Shown here in pieces: positions 26,301-37,040 of a DNA stretch of 64,000 nucleotides. The notes under the pieces were generated by a model. It made no database searches and had not been told where the DNA came from. It saw only the letters and a list, made by a program, of their open reading frames with translations. Each line of letters opens with the position of its first letter. Positions within the stretch are counted from its first letter, which is position 1. The translations under genes and the position numbers were made by a program. Source of the DNA: Sphagnum compactum (taxonomy: Eukaryota > Bryophyta > Sphagnopsida > Sphagnales); NCBI GenBank assembly GCA_965153455.1, contig OZ234493.1, positions 29,688,213 through 29,752,212 on the forward strand. Reading direction: 5' to 3'.

Positions 26301-27300
26301 TCAGATTCCAGGCCCACCAAACAGCATGGCGACCAACACAGGAGCCTGATCTATGATCCATAGTTCTCAATTTTCAAAACTATGAAAAAACACTTGTCCA
26401 CCAAATGATGAAACCCCTCAGAACAAGCTTTCAGAAAATCTCTTGGACTTCAGATTTGAGTCAGCAGATCACAAGTTTCAAATCACAAGTATGATCCACA
26501 TTCCTTTCGAAGCACTAACTTTGCCACAGAAACGAGGAACCCAAAGGATTACGAGTGACTGCAAATTTGGGATTACCTAAAACTGGTTGCTTGATTCCAT
26601 CAAATTTTTGAAGAAAGGACCATGAAATGCAACCATTGATGAGACGCCAAACATAGACTGATAAGACGTCCACCACCTGGGCAGGGGATTCGACTGCTCA
26701 TCGCCTATCCTGGAACTCAATCGCCTGCACTCTCACATACTTTCGCCTATGAATAGGGAAGACTAACCCGTAACTGCTGTGATGCAAGCATTCTCTTTTC
26801 GATTGAGCTGTCGCTAGTGCAAATCTCCTCTTTGGCATCCTCCGCTGTCCAGCCTGACCCCGCCTCATCTCAATGTTTGTGCATCTCTGTCGCCAATTTG
26901 TGCATCCGTGCAGAGTTGCACGGCCGACTGGCGCGTGATCTCCGAATGTCAGATAGAGCAGAATCCTAATGGAATAGTGCTCGACGATTGCTCCATCCGC
27001 CCGCGCTGTGGCGCGCTGTGGAGGATGGTGAATAAGACCTAATCAAATGCTAACAGAGTTGCGTCTTTTCGCCTACGATACCCAAAAACTGAACTCCGAT
27101 TCAAAGAGTACAAAAGCTTCGAAGCCGACGCTAGAAACTTGATCGATCTTTGAAGAATGACATAGATTTTGGGCGGGGATCGGCTGTCGATACACGGAAG
27201 CTCTGGCCTGGGTATGGGACGAGCCGAACCTCTGCACACTTTGCTCATCTGACCAGTAAACGATCTGTTGTTCAATTGCAAGTAGAGTTACGTATTACAA
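23331..27300. other. Long intergenic stretch, no supported gene
   Basis: The first 1 kb is AT-rich with homopolymers (poly-T near 23684). From about 24400 composition is closer to genic DNA, and 26640-27050 is GC- and CpG-rich. That could mark a promoter for a transcript on the minus strand, but I could not assemble exons encoding a recognisable protein. Confidence 0.4.
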
Positions 27301-27314
27301 ACCGCACTACAGTA

Positions 27315-27536
27315 CTACAAGTTTTTCACGGTCTCGATGACAAGTGCTAATGGACCCCTCGGAATACAGACGAGCAGCAGAAGCAAGGCAGACAGGGCTC
27401 CAAACATCGAAGGCAGTTGCAACATACTCGCTACTCCCCCCCCACCCCCATCTGAGCTCTGTGGCATCAACCCTGGTACTATCACAACACTCACGATCAG
27501 AAACAGAAGAAGAGAAAGGATGAAAAATGGAAGCAT
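27315..27536 (-). CDS. Small hydrophobic ORF, two predicted membrane segments
   Basis: An uninterrupted 73-codon frame starts with ATG and ends with TAG. Residues 2-22 (LPFFILSLLLFLIVSVVIVP) form a strong signal-anchor or transmembrane segment. A Ser/Gly-rich linker follows, then a second hydrophobic segment (GALSALLLLLVCIPRGPLAL). Codon choice looks more like coding than the AT-rich surroundings, and the local DNA is GC-richer. The family is not recognised. It could be a real small membrane protein, the last exon of a longer minus-strand gene, or chance. Confidence 0.35.
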   Translation of the reverse strand: MLPFFILSLLLFLIVSVVIVPGLMPQSSDGGGGGVASMLQLPSMFGALSALLLLLVCIPRGPLALVIETVKNL

Positions 27537-27618
27537 TTTCAAACCCGTTCCCGCATCAGTGCCTATCCCAGATCAAGTGCACAGAACACAGCTGGGAGGG
27601 AACTCTAGAAATGTATAG

Positions 27619-27972
27619 CTAAATGTTCATCCTGCACAAAGCTTTTTTCTTAGTACAAACAAACTCTGCATGAGAACCAGCCTTGTCCTCTGTTTGGGTT
27701 TGGTAATCAAAACTTCTAGTATTGGACACACACAATATTGTCTCGATAAAGACAACGCCAGAGTGCAAAAGCAAAAAGCAAGAAAGCAAAAGTTTCCCAA
27801 CACAAAGAAGACGAAGAGAATCAACTAAAAAGGCGCCTTCAATAGGCAGCAGCAAAGCTGCCAAGCCCCACCCACGAGCAGCATTACCGCCATGTCTGCC
27901 GAGAATCTTACGTTCACGAGAAATTTTTTTGGCAATCTCTGCTGGCACAATTCCTGATCCGCTTCCCATCAT
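27619..27972 (-). CDS. Small ORF with basic N-terminus and hydrophobic middle
   Basis: An ATG-started 117-codon frame lies 82 bases upstream of the preceding small ORF on the same strand. The N-terminus reads GSGIVPAEIAKKISRERKIL and is basic. Then come RHGGNAARGWGLAALLLPIE and a hydrophobic run at about residues 50-80. The C-terminal third is polar and less protein-like, so a splice donor may end the true exon before it. I do not recognise the family. The two small ORFs may be parts of one gene. Confidence 0.3.
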   Translation of the reverse strand: MMGSGSGIVPAEIAKKISRERKILGRHGGNAARGWGLAALLLPIEGAFLVDSLRLLCVGKLLLSCFLLLHSGVVFIETILCVSNTRSFDYQTQTEDKAGSHAEFVCTKKKALCRMNI

Positions 27973-28105
27973 CCGCTTGCAAAAAATCTTCCTCTCTCAC
28001 AACTTCTTACCCAGGGACAGGCGTAGCCCCTAGGGTTCCATAGGGTTGCCATTAAGGAAATCTGCAATTCTCCCACCAACAACTGAGTTCCCCTGCGGAT
28101 CATCT

Positions 28106-28365
28106 TTTCAGTTTATATACATGGGAGTTGAACTTTGGGCAAAACCATATGAGATACTTTAAAGAACATCTTGGTGAACTTGAGGAACCATTGTGAACCC
28201 CATGAAAACACGGAAAAATTCCCCCCAAAAAAAATCGCTACCCCCCTCCTCCTCCCCGAAGGAAAAAAACTGGACCCCTCATGAGTGCATGATGAGCCTT
28301 CTAGTTGGTTGCGTGAAACTTTTTATTTCCAAAACTGTTTGTCGCCATTTTTGGCCTGGGGTAAT
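28106..28365 (-). repeat. Copy of a ~0.5-kb dispersed repeat (minus orientation)
   Basis: The reverse complement contains CCAGGCCAAAAATGG, AACAGTTTTGGAAA, a CACTCATGA segment and, at the other end, GCCCAAAGTTCAACTC plus CATATAAACTGAAA. The same order of words is found at 60128-60374 on the plus strand. The two copies differ by substitutions and by the length of the G/T-rich middle. No open frame is shared, so this looks like a non-autonomous element or an old duplication. Confidence 0.8.
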
Positions 28366-28573
28366 TGGCAAGAAGGCCACAAAGTTGTGGGACATAGCCT
28401 AGCAGCACAGTGGCTTCAAAAAAATGATTGTAACTTAATAATGTTGATATAGGTGACCGATCGATACTCATCACCCTTGCTCTTTTGTAAAAGTTGTGAT
28501 GATGATGATGGACATTGGCACCTGCAGTCTTGAATTCATCCAGAAGGATTGCCAACATCATGCCAAAAACTTA

Positions 28574-28705
28574 CAGATATTACAGACGACATGACCTACC
28601 TCCATGAAGAAGCTTTTAAGGTCTGTAATCTGTAAGTCTTTGAGATTAGAGACGACATGACCTGAAGAAGCTTTTTTTTAGGTCTGTAATCTGTAAATCT
28701 TTGCA
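28574..28705. repeat. Two-copy tandem repeat, 66-bp offset
   Basis: GACGACATGACCT begins at 28585 and again at 28651. Each copy is followed by GAAGAAGCTTTT and AGGTCTGTAATCTGTAA. The first copy has an insertion after GACCT. Confidence 0.8.
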
Positions 28706-29265
28706 TGATGTAAAAAGCACATGGCGCAACAGTTCTTCAATTCAGGGAAGAAGGGGCAGGTCAACTAGTCACCATATATCCAAGTTTATGAGTTTTTCCC
28801 CTTTCCAAAAGATTGCTGGTGACTTTGAGAAATCAAAATAAACTTGCCCAAACTCAATTGAAACGAGGGGGGTTTTGTGTCACACTGTGTTGTTGCCATT
28901 TACATTAAAATGTATCTGAAGGCAAAAGAAGAATTACGGAAACTCAAATATTTCACGATGCAAAAAATATATTTATAATCTTCCAAAAATCCTCTAAAAG
29001 AAAACAAAATCCTTCAAGATATTATAACTCTATTATAACTAATCTCAAGTTTCAACACAAGCCAAAATATCATCTTTCAAAAATCCTCCTATGAAAATAA
29101 TAGACCTATTATTATTACCTAGTAGGGGCCAAAATCCCTTAAGCTACTATACTCTATAATGAATCTAAACACAACAACATATCCTTGCCTTCGTAGGCAA
29201 CGTAGTCCAAGCGTCATTAGCAATGTTGTGTGGGTATATTGTTTTTGACATGTCCTTGGGTAAGG

Positions 29266-29266
<1 letters not shown>

Positions 29267-29301
<35 letters not shown>
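29267..29301. repeat. (TA)n microsatellite
   Basis: About 17 uninterrupted TA units. Confidence 0.95.
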
Positions 29302-29307
<6 letters not shown>

Positions 29308-29799
29308 GATTTACCTATTGGATAAAGTTATATTAAATGTCAAAATTTTCCATCAGGTTGGGGTATGAGTACACAAAAATTAATTTTTTTGGTAGATGTG
29401 TAGGCTTCAAATACCCCTTTATCAATATACCTTTTGGGGTCAAAAATGGATTTTTTTATTTATTTATTTATTTAAAAATGAAGGAAATTTTCCACATTTT
29501 TGAATTTTTTAAAAAAAATTCAGAGATCAAGTACAATGTCAAAATGCAAGAATCAAAGTGTTTGATTTGTCCTTAATTAGGATAAACATGTTTATGATAG
29601 AACACTTAGTATATCAAAAGACAATTATATCATGATTGACCCTCGATTGATGATGGAGTTTTTAAATAATTTTTAGCTCATCTTTGGGCACTCCAATAAG
29701 TTTTTGAATCGTCTAATTTCATTAAGTAACATGAAAGTTATGGCTCTCCAAAATAAAATATTTTCCATTTGAAATATATCCTTGCCACACCTATCACTC

Positions 29800-30065
29800 C
29801 TAATATGTACACTTTTATCACATGTTAACCATCCTCAATTTTATCTCATATGGTTGGCCCAAAGTTCTCACCTTCTCACCTATATAGTTGGGCCAAAGTG
29901 TAGAAGTTACATCCTTACATAGAATCTTATGTCTTGGGGAACTTCCAAAGTTTCATTTTATTTTTTGTGTTTCCTTTTGTGATGGGCCAATGAAGTTGAC
30001 TAATTGCCAAAGAAAAAACAAGCAAGTTTGGAGGCCCATCATTTAATAATACAACTAACAAACTT
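29800..30065 (+). repeat. Partial copy of the ~0.5-kb dispersed repeat
   Basis: Shares ordered words with 59880-60075: CCTATAT.GTTGGGCCAA, TTTCATTTT, TGATGGGCCAATGAAGTTG (versus TGATGGGCCAATCAAATTG), and GGAGGC followed by an AATA-rich end. It corresponds to the second half of the 501-bp unit found near 60 kb. Confidence 0.7.
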
Positions 30066-31994
30066 TAAGGTTTAAGGCATGTTTCTCTAATTGTTTTTAC
30101 CCAAATGCCAAAACATATCAAATTATAAGTATTTTTTACATATATTCAAGGTTATGAATAGAGTATAATTTTCAAATTTACATACCTTTGGGTGTGCACT
30201 TCATTACGGTGTGTCCATTTGAAGAAAATAAGTTTGGGCAAATAATATACCCTATTTGCACCTAGTGGGTATATATGGGTAAAAGATGTATCAACACAAC
30301 ACTTGGGATTAGTAAGATATCATTTTTTTTACTTAGTGGTTTATCCCACACTATGCATCTATATAAGGGTTTCATCAAATTGAACCCCTATCCTCATCAC
30401 TTATAGTATTTATTTTTTAAATGTTTCATTTTTAAAAAAATGAATTATGATAACTAGGTTGCAAGAACTGCCTAAGAAAATTAATATTTATCAATTTTAG
30501 GAGAAAAATCCATACAAAAATCAACAATTATAATAATAATTATAATAATAATTGAGAATCTGAAACCTTAAATTATTATTTTTAATCTGAATGTTTTTTT
30601 AAAAAACTCTAAAACAATTTTCTAAAACAACAAGAAGAACTAGAATTAACGGTTCTCTAAAACATGTGAAAACTGCCCAACACTAGTGGGAACCTTGTGT
30701 GCAACTTCAAAAGGGCTACACCAACTATGTTGACATGGGGGTTGAAAGGTGGATGAAAGAAGTTCATGCAACTAATATACCACAAATTTGATAAAAACAT
30801 CATTTTAATAAGTAAAAAAAAATATGCATCATCAAATTATTTCTTGAACTTATGATTGTGAAAAGGTTAAATCCTTGTAAGCACTAGGGACATTAATTAT
30901 GAATTGAAAGTAAATTAGGTATACCATCAATAAACACTAGTGTTAAATTATTTATGCAAATTTACCCTAAAATGTTGCATATGCTTCATTTGCATCTTGT
31001 TTTATCCAACTCTTGATGGATGGCAAAATGAGTTCAAATCAACCTTGAAGCTAACAAAAGATTTTCATGATTTTGAGTATTAAAACCATTTTGCAAAATA
31101 TCATGTTTTAATCAAAATGATTTCCACTTGCCTTTATTTCTTGTAGAAATTTAACCCTAAACATTGTGACAATGAAAATATACACAAAAAAATAGCCATG
31201 TTGAGCTTGGCTAATGTTTAGGAGTTAAGAGACAACATGACCTTCACCTAGAAATAAAGAAAGAAGTGACAAGACCTGGAAACAAACCAAGAACAAGGAA
31301 TGATAGGACCCCCACCAAAGGACAATAGGGGAAAAACTAGTGATTTTAGGAACAATGAACATCTTTGGGTCACTATTATAATGTTGTTAAAGTGTTCTAT
31401 GAGATCATATTGCATGGTTTTGCAATCCATTACTTATGTGTTTGTTACTACATTATATGTTTAGTTTGTTAATTTTGTTACGGACTTTTGATCTTCTTTT
31501 TCAATGTTAGAATTCCAACACGAAGGGTGTAATGTTTTAGGGTTTTGAAGTTGGTTAGGTTTGGAGGTAAACAAAGAACATTCATCAATCTAAAGACTAG
31601 TCACAACAACGCTAACTTGTGAGCATATGACGTGAGCACATGAACAAGTGAGCATGGAGTATTCTTATTTGAAATATTTTCTATCATGTAAATAAAATAT
31701 TACACAAATATTTTTTGTCAAAGAAAATATTTTTCCATGTGGCATATATACATACATTCGTACATATGTTGTTGAACAAGAATTTTTAAACCTTGTGATG
31801 GATGTAGATGGCAATGTATGTGAGAATGGATGTTATTTTCTATTTTATAAATTTTAACTTCCATCAAATAATTTAAAGTTTATTTTTGAGGGTTGGAAAG
31901 CCTATCTTTCAAAAATCAACAATATAAGTGAAAAACATTTTCTTGCACTCCACATTCAACAAAAGTAAAAAAAATGAACATAATCATTATACAA
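30066..31994. other. AT-rich intergenic DNA
   Basis: No gene seen. The 30120-30400 part (GTGGGTATATATGGG ... TATATAAGGGTTTCATC) resembles 46740-46990 and has a TATA-like box, as a retroelement promoter might. No reverse transcriptase, gag or integrase frame is visible nearby. Confidence 0.4.
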
Positions 31995-32345
31995 AAAACA
32001 TGGCATCCATGATTTGAACATATACTACAAGTCTCCCAATTTAATCATGGAATAATATATTATTTATAACTATGTCATTTTTGTGACTATAATCATTTTC
32101 ATGACTACATGACTCTACATGATTATAGTCATTTATTTTTAATTACTATATGTGTCATTAAATTTCTTTGAACAAAAGTTTTACATTAAAAACCTTGATG
32201 GAGGGCTCATATGCAAATTGAAAACTCTCATTCACCCTAAAAAAAAAAGCATTGATATAGCTTAAGTTTTTAGGATACTTAGCTTCAGGTTACTTAGCTT
32301 CAGTAGTTTTGTTTTGTAGGTTAACAAAGGTTGTTTAAGGCCTTA
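31995..32345 (+). repeat. Dispersed repeat, copy A (inverted relative to copy B)
   Basis: In reverse complement this segment matches copy B: AGAGTTTTCAATTTGC, TATGAGCCCT.CATCAAGGTT, CATGAAAATGA.TATAGTCAC, AAAAATG.CATAGTTATAA and ATATGTTCAA. Its inner part (CCTAAAAACTTAAGCTA, CCTTAAACAAC, CCTACAAAA, all in reverse complement) matches the separate inner piece of copy B. Confidence 0.85.
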
Positions 32346-34769
32346 AATGTCTACATTTCATAAGTCAATAAATACCTATTATTCAATTATATTTCTCAAT
32401 TGTAATAATAAAAGTCACATGATTAATGGCATAAAGAAAGCACCTCCTTTAAAGGGTCATCGATTCTTAGAGGTTTTTGTTTTGTTATTGCCAAAGCCAT
32501 TCCGCCTCATGGCCTTCAAGATCAAGAGTGGAGAAGTGAAAATAAACACCTTATGAATGCCATTGCCTTTTGTTTCTCTTGGGTCAACTCCACCTCGTCG
32601 CCTTCAAAGCAGGAATGCCATGACAACGAGTGCCATGATGAGAAGGAGGCCCCTTCGGGAGCAACCCAAGTGGTGTTTTTTGAATCTTGTTTCACCTCCT
32701 CTTAGGAGGCACCGTTATAACCTTCCCAAGACGCCTTTTTTTCTAGTCCTTCATTCCCGAAAGGGATGAAATCCTCTCAAGTCCACATTCCTTGAGGTTT
32801 TTGTTTTGTTTTTTACCAAATGCTTAAAGAAACAATTTTGTGAGCAAATGATGCATCTCTTATATTTTCATAATCTTATGTTGCTACTTTGATTAGTTGG
32901 TTACATGTGCTTTCTAGGGTGGGGAAATGCCAAGTTCTCAAAACTTGAACAAAGAGGTAAGACACATCTCCTATTGATCATGATAGAATTTGACTTCTTT
33001 TGGATGTTTGCATTCCATTTAATTCAATGTTTTCATTATGCAACCATTTTTTAGGAGTCTATACTTCCAACAATGTATAACTTTCTAACCAAAAATGTAC
33101 AATTAAAAAAAAAATCAGTTTCAAGAGCTTGGGGAGGATTCAAATCCCAATATGTACGAAGAAGTATGGTTTATGAATGTTTTATGTGAAGTTTTTAAGG
33201 TTCTACTCACACTGGTCCAATTTGATCATTTTTTGTTGGATTTATTAGGATGAAAACCTAGATGAAGAGTTTGAGTAGACATCCAAAATGTTGTCATACA
33301 TAGGAAAGGTAAACTTCATTGGATATATACAACAATTAGTAATGACATAAGGCATTATGATTTCTTTTACATCTTTTGAATCATTTGAATGTTTGTTGTA
33401 TGGCTATGTGTGTTGATGCAAAGGTGAAGAAAGGAAAGAAACGAAGATGGACATAAAAAATTTAGTGGAAAAAACTTTTCTTAAGTGGCTACACAATAGG
33501 TGAGCCAGTTTACCATTTCCAAATATGTCATAGTGATGGGCTTTCAAATATGGTTGTACTTGTGTGTGGCAATGACATGGCTTCCCCATCCATTGAATAT
33601 TTTATGCAAATCTATCTTGAGTTGCCACTAGAATTTTGTTTCTTACAACCCAAAATTATTATTTTCATCTTTCAAAACCATATTGACCATTTGCAAAGTA
33701 CAACTTCATTTTTTACTTGGAACGCAAAAAGTCCATCCATAGGAAGCTGCAATGAAATTTGTCTTGAGGTCCAATGTCGTAGCTCCAGTTTTGTCCGAAA
33801 GTGTAAATGTCAATGGAATGAGTTGAGTGTTTCAAACTTGTCATTCAGTGCTAACCATAAAGGAGGTGTCAATTGTATTTTTTGCTTATAACCCAAATAG
33901 TAACTTTTGAGAAGAAACTTGATTAAAAACTTTCTTGATGTACTTGTTTTTTCATTGAATCCATATGGTCACAATCCATAATAATATTCATTGGAACATG
34001 TTTAGAAAAGTCAACAAATACAATTTAACAACATCTGACAATAACACATTCTATGTTGGAAATATAAAATTTCTTTCACAAAATGTGTAATTAAATATTC
34101 ATAAATTAAAAGATGATACATTATTTGGTATGGGGTTGAGTTATATTTATGAAAGTTTGGTACCAATTCTCCACTTCCCAATTATGTCCTTTAAATTAAG
34201 GTGTCAATGGAATTTATCAAAATATTTAATCAATCCTAATCATAAAGGTGATAACAAATAATTTATTTCCTTTCAATATCAAAACTCACCATCCATAGGC
34301 ACATATATGCCCTACTATGGTCAAGTCCATTGTTGCAAGATAAAATTTGAGGTGACAAACTTGTGATTCTTTGTTATTAGGTATGAACAAACTTGGTACG
34401 CTATTTATTAGGGTTTTCCATTTTCTATTGCATAATTGTGTTTTTCAAAATTAGTTGTCTTGGAACAAAATTGGAATTATCAATCTTTTCTATTCAAGAT
34501 GAATGTTTACCCAATTAGAATTAATCACATATGTCAAGTGAAAATATATAATCCAAGTTTCCATTCTAGAGTTATTGTCCCATTGACTAAAAGTGTATAT
34601 GGAATTCTTCACAACCCTTAATCGATGCCAAACATATTTGCATATAGTGCATATAGTTGGAAAATATAATGAAATAATAGGTATTTTTTATTTTTGAAAT
34701 GTAAAAATGTGTTTAAACATAATAAAGCCACATCAACCCTCTAACCACCTATTTATTAACATAATTTAT
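32346..34769. other. Intergenic DNA, slightly GC-richer island at 32450-32800
   Basis: AGGTTTTTGTTTTGTT occurs at about 32470 and again at about 32792, flanking the GC-richer island. The island has short hairpins (CCTCCTCTTAGGAGG and a CCCGAAAGGG stem). Two chained open frames of about 70 codons at 32347-32769 show no recognisable protein. Nothing else seen. Confidence 0.4.
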
Positions 34770-36035
34770 GAACCTTGCCTTAAACAACTTTGGTTGACCT
34801 ACAAAATTAGACTACCTAAATTAAGTAGCCTAAACCTAGGTAGCCTAAAAACTTAAGCTAGAAGCTTAGGTAAGTAGGTATGCACAACTAGGTAGGTAAG
34901 CCTAAGTAGGTAGGTAGGTAGAATCCTTTTTTTCTTTTGGTCACAAGCCTTTTTTTGTTGGTTCGTCACAAGTGGTGCTTGTGCTTGGAATGTGTTTAGT
35001 GCATGTATTGTGTGTAGACCAATATTATTTCATCAATTTATGTAATTAACAAAGTTGAACTTGTTGACAAATGATATGAGATAAATTTTGATGAAAAGGA
35101 ATTATTACAACATTATCCCACAACCTATTTCATGCAAAAGTAACCAACTTTAACCATTTTTTTTTTCCATTTTTTTCCAAATGGAAAAAATAAACAAAAA
35201 TCATTCTTAATTATTTTTCCAAGATGTACACATCTATTGAATTTTTTAATAAAAAAATCAAGTAATTTGATTTTAAATGCATTTGAATCTTCATTATTTC
35301 ATACATTTGAACAACAATGATGTTTTGAAGAATTTTTTTTTTCATAATGTTTTTGTAAATTAACCTATTTAAAATCAACATGGAATTATTTCTGTAATTT
35401 TAAAAATAATATAAAATTAAAATCAGATTTCCCCACACCTTAAATAATGTGGTTCAAATAAAATTGGAACAAGTTGAACATTTTCATTTTTAATTTGTAA
35501 AAAAAATCCCAAAATGTGGGAAAAATCACCAAAGTTTCAAAATCACAATATTGAAAGAAATAAGTTTTTGAAACAAGCCATAGCATAACAAAAAGCTTGA
35601 AAAAAATTCTACGTTGTAAAAGTTTATGTAATATTTATTTTTTAAACGAATTACTGTGTATGATTAGATCCAAACCAGGTTCAATTTTGTGGATTTAATT
35701 TTATACCAATATTTACATAAGGATTTCATAATACATTGTAAACTCCATTGCATCCAAATGAAAATATAATATCAATGTATTGTGTATTTCGACAGTGAAT
35801 TAGAGTTTTCAATTTGCAAATATGAGCCCTTCATCAAGGTTTTTTAATTTTGAAAAATTGGTCAAACAAAGTCAATTACACACATAGTAATTTTTTAAAT
35901 ATGACTTAGTCATGTACATTCATGTAGCCATGAAAATGACTATAGTCACAAAAATGGCATAGTTATAAAGCATGTATTACCCCATGAGTAGATTGGGCCA
36001 TTAGTTGTATATGTTCAAGTCACACATGCCATGTT
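34770..36035 (-). repeat. Dispersed repeat, copy B, split by ~0.9 kb of other DNA
   Basis: This is the inverted counterpart of copy A. The piece at 34775-34855 (CCTTAAACAACTTTGG, CCTACAAAAT, CCTAAAAACTTAAGCTA) matches the inner end of copy A. The piece at about 35770-36035 matches its outer part. DNA between about 34860 and 35765 has no match in copy A and starts with TAGG-rich sequence, so it may be an insertion. Confidence 0.8.
34810..34921. repeat. Imperfect (TAGG)n / (CCTA)n simple repeat
   Basis: Alternating CCTA and TAGG words are arranged so that the left part is largely complementary to the right part. The run ends in four clean TAGG units. Confidence 0.8.
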
Positions 36036-37040
36036 TTGGCGTATTGTAAGGAATTTCTTGATTCAAATTGTGTCGAAATGATGACGTATTGTCACCAAGT
36101 GGTTTAGTCCAACAACGCAAGTGCCAATACTACATTGGTATACAATAAAATTCAATGCTACTTATTTATGGATGTGTATGAGTATGTTAGTATCCCATTA
36201 TTATGTCCCATTGATTAACTCTTAAACCCTTCAATTCGTGCCAACTTTAAAAGATGTGGTACATGTATTCATTTTTCTTGGAAATCTGAATTCTTTCAAT
36301 TAGTGTTGACCATAGGGAAGGAACATTTTGTATATTTTTTACTAGGAACATAAATTATATGAATATATAATATGGTTGATTGATATGAACCGAAATTTTT
36401 ATAGTATTTCCCAATTGCCATTTTTAACTAGTGCAATGGTCATAATGCATAAATAATTTTAATAAGTTAGTAGGTTGTAACATTTCTTGGGTTAAAATTT
36501 GGATTTCGAAATTCTCTATCATTGCTTTATATCTAGCTCCAAACAATGCAAGGTTTCAATCCCCTCAATAGGTTTAGAAGTGACAAAATAACTTTGACAA
36601 TTGTTTATAGGTTATTTGCATGTGTGTAGTTTTGCATGCATTCAATATGTCCCATATTTTTAGGAGTGTCACAAACCCCTCAATTAGTGCCGATTATAGG
36701 GGAATGATCTTTTTTCCCCATGGAACCCAAATGGATCCTTCCATATTAAAAACTAATGCAATTTGTCTAAACGTTTAACATTTTCTTGGAAGTTTGATTG
36801 AATTTGTTGAACTGAATTTGCTAAAATGGCAAATGTAAGTAGTACTTTCATAATGAAGGATATATTTCACAACTTGTTTTGCAGTCAAATTTTGATTCAA
36901 TTCTCCTTTCCTAGATTTTGTTTCATACATTCCAAAATGTTTCAAGACCTTCAATTGATGCTAACCATAAGGTTGGTGCCACTTGATTTTTTTGCTTGGA
37001 ACACATATGGTCACCATCCACTAGCTTCATTGACTCCTCG

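Larger units (their letters stand above)
33550..37040. repeat. Diverged satellite-like repeats, core AGTGCTAACCATAAAGG
   Basis: Related segments lie at about 33840-33985, 36225-36345, 36675-36750 and 36950-37025. They follow the order (T)CAAT(T)AGTGCTAACCATAAAGG, then GGTG(T/C)CA, then TTTTTTGCTTGGAACCCAAATGG, then TCACCATCCAT. Divergence is heavy and spacing varies. No coding frame persists. Confidence 0.55.

Noticed and set aside
32347-32769. Two chained plus-strand open frames of about 70 codons each
   Set aside because: Arg/Pro-rich and hairpin-bearing DNA gives the open frames; no protein similarity or splice context.
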